Shown here: piece by piece, positions 1 through 5,981 of the stretch | Layout: every line of letters starts with the position of its first letter | How positions within the stretch are numbered: position 1 is the stretch's first letter | NCBI GenBank assembly: GCA_003554005.1 | Contig: PWEU01000234.1 | Span: forward strand, 1 to 13,230 | Length of the DNA: 13,230 bases | Origin: Nitriliruptoraceae bacterium | GTDB taxonomy: Bacteria; Actinomycetota; Nitriliruptoria; Nitriliruptorales; Nitriliruptoraceae | Reading direction: 5' to 3' | Made by a program: the position numbers and the translations under genes | The notes under the pieces: model-generated | The model's database searches: none | Seen by the model: the letters and a program-made list of their open reading frames with translations, nothing else | What the model was told of the DNA's origin: nothing

Positions 1-50
1 ACCGTCGGACCCGCCGTGGGGACCGTCGGACCCGCCGTGGGGACCGTCGG
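1..50. repeat. 21-bp tandem repeat encoding GPHGGSD heptads
   Basis: A 21-bp unit beginning ACCGTCGGACCC is present twice without mismatch (1-21, 22-42), followed by a partial third copy (43-50). It is in frame with the minus-strand GDPD-PAP2 gene and encodes the heptad SDGPHGG near its C-terminus. The array touches the window edge, so total copy number is unknown. Such Gly/His/Pro-rich tails are usually disordered. An in-frame 21-bp unit could change in number without breaking the frame. Confidence 0.85.
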
Positions 51-2022
51 GACCCTGTGCGGTGGCGGCGGCCGCGGGACGCTCCGGGGGCAGACCCGAG
101 CCTCCCTCGTCGCCGGGCGCCAGCTCGGCCAGCTGCAGCCGGACGAACACCCAGGGACCGACGCCGCCGACCCAGGCCCCGATCAGCCCGTAGCGCACCG
201 CCCGCAGGGTGAGCTCCAGGGGTCCCTCGCCACTGGGGAACAGGGCGGACAGGCCGAGGTAGAGCGCGGCGACGACCACCAGCCCGACCAGCACGCGCCC
301 GACGCGGCGCGCCAGCGGCCCCCGGTGGTCGAAGCCGCCCCTGGCCTGCAGCCACGCCAGCCCCACCCCGAAACCCGACAGGGTCGCCGCCGCGGTCACC
401 ACGCCGCTGGCACCGGTGAGCCCGGCAGGGTCCTCGACCCCGGGCCACGGGAAGGAGACCCCGACCAGCCGTCCCGCCAGCAGCGTCGCCGGGGCGATCC
501 AGACCAGCCCGGCCACCAGCGACGCGAGCACGCGCTCCACCGTGCCGACACGCTGCCACCCCCGCACCATCCGGGGCTCGAGCGCAAGGAACAGCCCGAG
601 CAGCGCCAGCCCGACCAGCACCCCGACGACCATGTCCTCGAGGAAGTGGACGCCGAGGTGGATGCGCGACCAGGCGATCGCAGCGATCAGCGCGACCAGC
701 GCGACCTGGACGGGGCGGGACCGCAGGCTGGCCGCGAGCACCCCCCAGACCGCGGTCGCGTTCTGGGCATGTCCCGAAGGCAGGCCGAAGCTGGTCTCGC
801 TCACCGCCCCGAGCTCGGGTCGCAGGAAGAACGGACGGGGGGTGGCGAAGGCCAGCTTCAGTACCCCGTTGAGACTGGCGCTCACCAGCAGCATCACCCC
901 CAGCCGCAGGCCGATCCGGCGGCTGATCGCCCAGTAGGTCACCGGGAGCAGCAGGAGGTAGAACTCCTCGTCGCCGAGGAAGGTGATGACCGCCCACACC
1001 GGGGTGAGCCAGTTGGCGGTGTCCTGGAGGCGCTCGGCCCGGTCGAGCTGACCGTCGTAGCGGGTGGGGTCCGGACCACGCACGATGCCGTAGCGGGTGG
1101 CCGAGCGCTCCTCGAGCACCTCGACGACCCGGTCGGGGTAGTCGGTGAGGATCGCATGGGCGCCGGCGTCCAGCAGACGGTGCATCTGCTCCGGGTCGTT
1201 GACCGTCCACACCTGGACCTCGACCCCCAACCGCTCGGCGGCCCGGGTGAACCGTGGGGTGACCACCAGTCGGTCGTCGAACCACTCCGGCACCTGGAAC
1301 AGCTGCCCCGGCGGGCTCCACCACGGGTGGGCGCCGACGAGCTGCCGGACGTAGAAGTCGTAGGTCTCCGATTCCGGCATGTTGGTGGGGACGTCCGGCA
1401 GCTGGATCCGGACCGGAGCGAGGTAGTCCTCGCTGAACGAGGCGATCGTCAGGGTGCCGTCGTCACGGCCGTACTCCGCCACCAGGTCGATCACGGGCTG
1501 GATGATCGCCTGGTCCCCGTCGGTCTTGAGCTCGACCACCAGGTGGGTGTCCGGGTAGCGCTCCAGGACCTCCCGGAGCGAGGCGTGACGGACCCCGCGG
1601 CCGGCGAAGGGGCTGCTGCCGTCCTCGGCGGTCCAGGTGGCGCCGGCATCCAGTGACTGCAGCTCGGCCAGGGTGAACTCGCTCACCGGCCCCGAGCCGT
1701 CGGTGGTGCGGTCCACGGTGCCGTCATGGATCGTCGCCACCTCGCCATCGGCGGTGACCTGCAGGTCCATCTCCAGGGTGTCGGCGCCGAGCTCCAGGGC
1801 CGCGTCGAAGGCCTCGACCGTGTTCGGTGGGGCGTGGCCCTGCGCGCCCCCGTGGGCGATGATCGACACCTCCCGCTCGGCGAAGTGGGCGACGGGGTGG
1901 ATCGGGTCGCCCTGGAGCCAGGCCGCCGCGATCAGAGCGAGCAGGGCCACCAGCGCCACCAAGAGCCACCGACGGCTGCGCGTCGCGTCGCCGGGTCGAT
2001 CTGCGGTCGTGGTCGCTCCCAC
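1..2022 (-). CDS. GDPD-PAP2 fusion: membrane glycerophosphodiester phosphodiesterase with PAP2-type phosphatase domain (C-terminus cut by window edge)
   Basis: Read on the minus strand in the frame whose codons fall on triplets 1-3, 4-6 and so on, 674 codons are open with no stop, so the 3' end lies outside the window. I chose GTG at 2022-2020 because GGAGGGGG (2040-2033) lies about 10 nt upstream. Residues 15-37 are an Arg-rich stretch followed by one hydrophobic helix. Residues ~53-300 are a GDPD domain: HGG at 57-59, E-M-D with T-x-DG, HDGTVDRTT, VVELK, VWTVND and LTDYP. The usual PENT motif reads PPNT (65-68). Residues ~340-480 are a PAP2 domain with all three signatures: K-x6-RP (K389, R396-P397), PSGH (415-418) and SR-x5-H-x3-D (S452-R453, H459, D463). 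About four more hydrophobic segments follow, then a Gly/Pro/Ala tail with GPHGGSD repeats. Topology suggests both active sites face outside. A role in phospholipid or phosphodiester turnover and phosphate release is inferred. Confidence 0.9.
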   Translation of the reverse strand, partial: MGATTTADRPGDATRSRRWLLVALVALLALIAAAWLQGDPIHPVAHFAEREVSIIAHGGAQGHAPPNTVEAFDAALELGADTLEMDLQVTADGEVATIHDGTVDRTTDGSGPVSEFTLAELQSLDAGATWTAEDGSSPFAGRGVRHASLREVLERYPDTHLVVELKTDGDQAIIQPVIDLVAEYGRDDGTLTIASFSEDYLAPVRIQLPDVPTNMPESETYDFYVRQLVGAHPWWSPPGQLFQVPEWFDDRLVVTPRFTRAAERLGVEVQVWTVNDPEQMHRLLDAGAHAILTDYPDRVVEVLEERSATRYGIVRGPDPTRYDGQLDRAERLQDTANWLTPVWAVITFLGDEEFYLLLLPVTYWAISRRIGLRLGVMLLVSASLNGVLKLAFATPRPFFLRPELGAVSETSFGLPSGHAQNATAVWGVLAASLRSRPVQVALVALIAAIAWSRIHLGVHFLEDMVVGVLVGLALLGLFLALEPRMVRGWQRVGTVERVLASLVAGLVWIAPATLLAGRLVGVSFPWPGVEDPAGLTGASGVVTAAATLSGFGVGLAWLQARGGFDHRGPLARRVGRVLVGLVVVAALYLGLSALFPSGEGPLELTLRAVRYGLIGAWVGGVGPWVFVRLQLAELAPGDEGGSGLPPERPAAAATAQGPDGPHGGSDGPHGGSDG

Positions 2023-2137
2023 CTGCTGCCCTCCCCCTCCCGAGGAGGACCGACGCTAGTCCTTCCGCGTCGCCGGACGACGGTCGTCACCGAGCGTGGC
2101 ACGGCTCTCGCGTCTCACGGCGTTCCCTGACGGGATG

Positions 2138-2168
2138 GGTGTTCCGCCCTCCGATAGGTGTTCTGCCC
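2138..2168 (+). promoter_or_regulatory. Pair of 12-bp direct repeats, possible operator
   Basis: GGTGTTCCGCCC (2138-2149) and GGTGTTCTGCCC (2157-2168) differ at one position and start 19 bp apart. The second copy also forms an inverted repeat, AGGTG (2156-2160) with CACCT (2168-2172). They lie in the 228-bp divergent gap between the GDPD-PAP2 gene and the lipoprotein gene, upstream of a possible -10 element. A binding site for a regulator of one or both genes is an inference. Nothing identifies the protein. Confidence 0.35.
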
Positions 2169-2192
2169 ACCTGAGGGCCGCGACCGAGGTGG

Positions 2193-2198
2193 GATACT
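2193..2198 (+). promoter_or_regulatory. Possible -10 element of the lipoprotein gene
   Basis: GATACT is one of the few AT-containing hexamers in this gap and would give a leader of roughly 45 nt before the ATG at 2251. The -35 position (about 2170-2175, CCTGAG) is poor. Low-confidence candidate. Confidence 0.25.
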
Positions 2199-2250
2199 GC
2201 GCCATCGCGGATCGACGGCCCACGCCGGTCCCGCAACCGGAGGCACGAGC

Positions 2251-2856
2251 ATGGCCCCGCATCCCAGACTGCACGCCGTCCGCGCCGTCGCGGGGTTCAG
2301 CCTCGGCACCCTCCTGCTGAGCGCCTGCTCCACCGACAGCCTCCTGGAGCGGGGCCTGTCCCAGATCGAGGGGGTGGACGACGTCGAGATCGACCGCGAG
2401 AGCGGCTCCTTCGCGATCCGTGGCGAGGAGGGCGAGGTGTTCGACGTGGAGGTCGACGAGGGGACCGGCACGAGCACCATCACCACCGAGGAGGGCACCG
2501 TCACCACCGGTGGGATCGACGAGCTGCCATCGGAGGTCGCCGAGGTGTTCACGCCGCCGCCGGCCTTCCAGCCCCAGGCGGTGACCGACCTCACCGAGGA
2601 CGGGACCAGGGGGCTCATGGTCCAGGGGACCATCGAGGGGGACTGGGCGGAACTGATGGACAGCATCGAAGCTGCCGTCACCGCCGGCTCCTGGGACGAG
2701 GTCCAGCGCCAGACGATGCTGGAGGGCGTGATGGCTGCGGTGGTGGCCACCACCGAGGGCGAGCCCGGCTCCACCCTCACGGTGAGCCTGATGATGGACG
2801 AGGACGAGACGGAGGGCCTGCTGTCCATCTTGCTGGTGGAGCCGACCACCGAGTGA
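2251..2856 (+). CDS. Small acidic lipoprotein of unknown function
   Basis: 201 residues. The frame is open from 2158, but I chose ATG at 2251 because GGAGG (2239-2243) is 7 nt upstream and it yields a clean lipoprotein signal: positive n-region (R6, R11), hydrophobic core, and lipobox L23-S24-A25-C26. Cys26 would be lipidated and the mature ~176 residues anchored on the outer face of the membrane. The mature part is strongly acidic. Residues ~35-85 are short alternating strands in a repeated Gly/Glu/Thr pattern. After an ELPSEV linker and a Pro-rich stretch, residues ~110-200 look like one alpha/beta domain. I see no catalytic motif and do not recognise the family. It diverges from the GDPD-PAP2 gene and converges on the LuxR regulator, so it is probably monocistronic. 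Confidence 0.85.
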   Translation: MAPHPRLHAVRAVAGFSLGTLLLSACSTDSLLERGLSQIEGVDDVEIDRESGSFAIRGEEGEVFDVEVDEGTGTSTITTEEGTVTTGGIDELPSEVAEVFTPPPAFQPQAVTDLTEDGTRGLMVQGTIEGDWAELMDSIEAAVTAGSWDEVQRQTMLEGVMAAVVATTEGEPGSTLTVSLMMDEDETEGLLSILLVEPTTE

Positions 2857-2928
2857 CCGGCCGGGCCCGACGGCCCGTCCTCGCCGTGGATCCCCCACGA
2901 CCGCCCCTCGGACCCCACGACAGCCGAC

Positions 2929-2956
2929 GCCCGGCGCGCCTGTTGGCACGCCGGGC
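2929..2956. terminator. Hairpin between convergent genes, probable bidirectional terminator
   Basis: GCCCGGCGCGCC (2929-2940) pairs with GGCACGCCGGGC (2945-2956) through 11 of 12 positions (one C-A mismatch) around a TGTT loop. It lies between the 3' ends of the lipoprotein gene (stop at 2856) and the LuxR-type regulator (stop at 3020). There is no T-tract on either side, as is common for terminators in high-GC actinobacteria. A weaker 6-bp stem (CGGGCC 2862-2867 with GGCCCG 2872-2877) lies just after the lipoprotein stop. Confidence 0.6.
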
Positions 2957-3019
2957 ATCCGTCGTCCGTCCCGATCGAACGTTCGGCCCCCATGGTCCCC
3001 CGGGAGCGTCGGTCAGCCG

Positions 3020-5722
3020 CTACCTCCCCTCGGTCATCCCGGTCAGCGCGAAGGGCGCCACCTCCGGGTCGAACAGCGCCGCGAGCTCCTGACGACCCGA
3101 GACCCCGACCGCGCGGTACCCCCGAGCCAGGTGGTTCTCCACGGTGCGGACCGACACCCCCAGCCGAGCTGCGATGGTCCGTCCATCGGCACCGGTCATG
3201 GCCAGCACCGCGGCATCCCGCCGGCGCGGGCTCAGCTCCACGGCCTCCGATCCGAGCAGCGCCGGGGGGGTCGCCTCCGAGCATCCCGCGAGCAACGCCC
3301 CGACCAGGGCGCTCGCACGCTCCCCCGCCCCGCAGCGGCCGGCCTGGGCCGCAGCCTCGGCCCCCAGCAACCGGCGACCATCGAGCGCGAAGGTCCGGGC
3401 GACGGCGTCCAGCCGCACCGCATCGCGATCGGCCCAAGCCGTCAGGTGGCGCGCGACGGCGACGACCTCCGGGTGCGGGTCGGCCAGCTCCGACACCACT
3501 CTCGCAGCGTCGGCGGCATCCTCGGCAGATCCTCCGAGCCGGGCGACGAGGTGGAGGGTGTCGGCCGCCTCCAGGGACCGACCCGCGGTGGCCGCCGCCC
3601 GGCCGAGCTCCAGCAGGCCCGGGCCGGGGTCGGTGCCACCGTGCCGAACGACAGCGACCAGCAGCTCCGCCAGACGGCAGCGCTCGCCGACGCCGGGGTG
3701 CTCGTGACGGTCGGCGCCGACCTGGCCCAGCCGCCACTCCGCCTCCACCGCGGAGCCCGTCAGCGCCGCCAGCACCGCGAGCTCGGCCACCAGCCGTGCC
3801 CGCAGGCGCAGCGGGTCCGCCGACCGACAGGCCAGGACCCCCGACACCAACCGGTGACGGGCGCCGGCCAGATCCCCTGCCCGCCCCCGCAGCCAGCCCT
3901 CGACGGCGTACCACCAGCTGGTCTCGGCCCCGAACCGCTGCAGGCTGCGGTCCACCTCGTCATCCGCCTCTTGTATGCGCTCCGCGAGCGGGCGTTCGAG
4001 GTCGGAGAGCAGCTCGAGACCGGTGAGTAGGTGCTCGGCGATCGGCAGCAGCACCGGACCGCCCTGCGACCACGCCGCGAAGGTGCGGTCCACCGCCTCG
4101 GCGACCCGCTCGTGCTCCCCGCGGGCAGCCGCGACGACCGCCTCGGCGACGGCGGCGAGCACGGGGCCGGGCATCTCGACCGCGGTCCCCCCGACGGCCG
4201 TGGGCGCCGTGGATGCCATGGAAGCCGGGCGATCGTCGAGCGCGGACAGGGTGCGCTGGGCCGTGCTGACCTCCCCACCGAGGGCGGCCAGGAGCGCGGC
4301 GTAGGCGACCACCTCGTCTTGGCGATCGCTGGCCACGCTCGGCGCGGCTGCCAGCAGTTCCGCGCTGGCCGCTGCCCAGCCTCCCCCGCCGATCGCCCGG
4401 GCGTGGGCGGTCACGAGCAGCGCATCGACGTCGACCGGGCCGGGCTCACTGGAGCTCGAGCCACGACGCCCCACTGCCGGGGCCGCTGCCGCGATCCCCC
4501 CGCCGGCGGTCTCCTGAGCGCAGGCTCCCGAGGTCGACTGGCCGGACTGGGCATCGACCGGCGCACCGGCGCATCGTTCGATCGCCCCGAGGGTGGCCAG
4601 CTGGCTCGTGGGAGCCCCGGCCCCGAGCGTGACCGCGGCCGACGCGAGGTCCTCGGCCAGGCGCACCTCACCGTGGACCCGGGCGAGGACGGCCGCCTCG
4701 TGGAACCGCTCCGCCGACCAGCCACCGAGCTCGAGCCGCCACCGGGCCAGGTCGAGACGACGTCGGTCGGTGAGCTCGAGACGCTCGAAGACCGCTGCTA
4801 CCTCGCCGAGCAACCGGGCCCGCTCCTCGCCGAGGAGATGGGCCCGGACCACCTCGCCATGGACGGTGTCGACGATGGCGAGGCTGCGGCCGTTCACCCC
4901 CGACCGGAAGCGCGCCAGCCCCCTGGCTTCCAGCTCCTTGACCCCGTGGGGGTGGACCAGGGACGATGCGGCCCGGATCGGCAGGGGCGATGCCAGCGCC
5001 AGGACCCGCAGGTCGTGCAGGGCGACCTCGCTCAGCCCCTCCAGCCGCCCCCCGAGGAGGCTGGTGAGGCGGCGCAGCGACAGCGGCGCCATCAGACGCC
5101 AGCTGTCAGCTCCCGGCGCGATGCAGCCGGTGTCGCGCGCGTCGATGAGCAGCTCCCCGACCGCGACGGGGTTGCCGCCCGACAGGCGCCACAGCTCGTG
5201 GACCAACCGGGGCTCCGCGGGACCACCCAGCAGCTGCGCGAGCAGCTCACCGGCCGCGGTGCGCGACAGGGGCGCCACGTCCAAACAGCGCCACCGTTCC
5301 CCCTCCCACCACGCACCGGCCTGCGAGGCAGCGGCACCATCGGCCGCGACGGCGGTGGCGATGCGGCACCAGGGCCGCTCCTGCCAGGCGTGGAGCCGCG
5401 CCACGTCGAGGCGGGGGAGCAGCTCCGCGTCGTCGACCAGGACGAGGACGGACTGCTCGCCCCGGGGTGGCGCCACGACGTCGTCGGCGATGGTGGCCAG
5501 GGCGTCGGCGGAGCGCGCGGCGACCGCGTGTACCGGGCCGAGGTGTCGGCGTCGGAGCTCGTCCAGGATCCGGCTCTTGCCCACCCCGCGACCACCTCGC
5601 AGGCTGACCGACCGCGCAGCGAACAGCTCCCGCTCGACCCGCTGCAGCAGGCGTTCCCGGCCCACGGTCCGTTCGGCCCGGCCCACCAGGCCGCGACCAT
5701 CGGTGGTCGGCGGTGCGTGCAT
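3020..5722 (-). CDS. Large LuxR-family STAND ATPase transcriptional regulator (LAL type)
   Basis: About 900 residues from ATG at 5722-5720. An N-terminal P-loop ATPase follows an LVGR entry motif: Walker A GGRGVGKS (residues 43-50), Walker B VLVLVDD (D97-D98), and a later LSGGNPVAVGELL segment typical of LuxR-family ATPases. A long Ala/Leu-rich helical-repeat region (probably TPR-like) follows, interrupted at about 388-430 by a Gly/Ser/Ala-rich linker. The C-terminal ~55 residues (830-885) are a LuxR helix-turn-helix: LSPRRRDAAVLAMTG, then TIAARLGVSVRTVENHL. These regulators couple ATP and ligand binding to oligomerisation and DNA binding. The inducer is not readable here. The start is uncertain: the frame is open to 5932, ATG-ATG at 5725/5722 has GGAG very close, and GTG at 5731 has a weak GGGA 5 nt upstream. 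It diverges from the BTAD regulator. Confidence 0.9.
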   Translation of the reverse strand: MHAPPTTDGRGLVGRAERTVGRERLLQRVERELFAARSVSLRGGRGVGKSRILDELRRRHLGPVHAVAARSADALATIADDVVAPPRGEQSVLVLVDDAELLPRLDVARLHAWQERPWCRIATAVAADGAAASQAGAWWEGERWRCLDVAPLSRTAAGELLAQLLGGPAEPRLVHELWRLSGGNPVAVGELLIDARDTGCIAPGADSWRLMAPLSLRRLTSLLGGRLEGLSEVALHDLRVLALASPLPIRAASSLVHPHGVKELEARGLARFRSGVNGRSLAIVDTVHGEVVRAHLLGEERARLLGEVAAVFERLELTDRRRLDLARWRLELGGWSAERFHEAAVLARVHGEVRLAEDLASAAVTLGAGAPTSQLATLGAIERCAGAPVDAQSGQSTSGACAQETAGGGIAAAAPAVGRRGSSSSEPGPVDVDALLVTAHARAIGGGGWAAASAELLAAAPSVASDRQDEVVAYAALLAALGGEVSTAQRTLSALDDRPASMASTAPTAVGGTAVEMPGPVLAAVAEAVVAAARGEHERVAEAVDRTFAAWSQGGPVLLPIAEHLLTGLELLSDLERPLAERIQEADDEVDRSLQRFGAETSWWYAVEGWLRGRAGDLAGARHRLVSGVLACRSADPLRLRARLVAELAVLAALTGSAVEAEWRLGQVGADRHEHPGVGERCRLAELLVAVVRHGGTDPGPGLLELGRAAATAGRSLEAADTLHLVARLGGSAEDAADAARVVSELADPHPEVVAVARHLTAWADRDAVRLDAVARTFALDGRRLLGAEAAAQAGRCGAGERASALVGALLAGCSEATPPALLGSEAVELSPRRRDAAVLAMTGADGRTIAARLGVSVRTVENHLARGYRAVGVSGRQELAALFDPEVAPFALTGMTEGR

Positions 5723-5893
5723 CATCTCCACGGTTGTCCCGTCGTCGCCGTTCGGTGCGGTGGGGCGACCCAGCCACCTGCGAGTGCCCTCGGGCCACCA
5801 CCGACCTCGAGCCGCGCAGCATGCGGACGGACCTTTCAGCCGCCTCACGGTCGCGTCACACCGTGTCGTCCCGAGCGGCCCGTCGACGACCGA

Positions 5894-5921
5894 TCCGGCC
5901 CCTTTCCGGCGGGGTCCGGCC
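5894..5921 (+). promoter_or_regulatory. Three helically phased TCCGGC direct repeats (SARP-like operator candidate)
   Basis: TCCGGCC (5894-5900), TCCGGCG (5905-5911) and TCCGGCC (5915-5921) are heptamers with start-to-start spacing of 11 and 10 bp, so they face the same side of the helix. SARP regulators with an OmpR-like plus BTAD module are known to bind heptameric direct repeats at about 11-bp period upstream of a -10 element. The gene immediately downstream encodes exactly that module. Autoregulation is an inference, and chance is possible in DNA this GC-rich. Confidence 0.4.
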
Positions 5922-5939
5922 ACGGCAGCCACCCAGCGT

Positions 5940-5945
5940 TACGCT
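5940..5945 (+). promoter_or_regulatory. Possible -10 element of the BTAD regulator gene
   Basis: TACGCT fits the TANNNT pattern of housekeeping actinobacterial -10 elements. It lies 18 bp after the TCCGGC repeats and would start transcription near 5952, about 30 nt before the proposed start codon at 5982. The -35 position (CGGCCA) is poor, as expected for an activator-dependent promoter. Confidence 0.35.
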
Positions 5946-5971
5946 GCGGGCCGGCACCACCCGAGGGCAAC

Positions 5972-5976
5972 GGAGG
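5972..5976 (+). promoter_or_regulatory. Shine-Dalgarno GGAGG that points to an ATC start codon
   Basis: GGAGG is followed after 5 nt (CCACC) by ATC at 5982-5984, in frame with the downstream ATPase. There is no in-frame ATG, GTG or TTG between this site and the Walker A motif. The nearest upstream in-frame canonical codon is GTG at 5784, with no recognisable Shine-Dalgarno. The site is therefore the best evidence for where translation begins. Confidence 0.55.
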
Positions 5977-5981
5977 CCACC

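Noticed and set aside
16..1656. Long open frame on the plus strand (546 codons)
   Set aside because: It is the exact codon-register complement of the GDPD-PAP2 gene. Its product is Arg/Pro/His/Gln-rich with no domain, as expected for an antisense shadow in GC-rich DNA.
2976..2985. CGAACGTTCG palindrome as a possible SOS (LexA) box
   Set aside because: Actinobacterial LexA sites need a 4-bp spacer between GAAC and GTTC. Here there is none, and it lies at the 3' end of two genes.
2115..3914. Long minus-strand frame across the lipoprotein gene and into the LuxR gene
   Set aside because: Low-complexity Arg/Gly/Pro translation, out of frame with the LuxR gene's conserved helix-turn-helix and crossing the terminator-like hairpin.
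4593..5981. N-terminal extension of the BTAD regulator to an upstream ATG at 4593
   Set aside because: The stretch is Ser/Arg/Pro-rich shadow sequence antisense to the LuxR gene. Conserved ATPase sequence begins only near 6030, after a Shine-Dalgarno at 5972.
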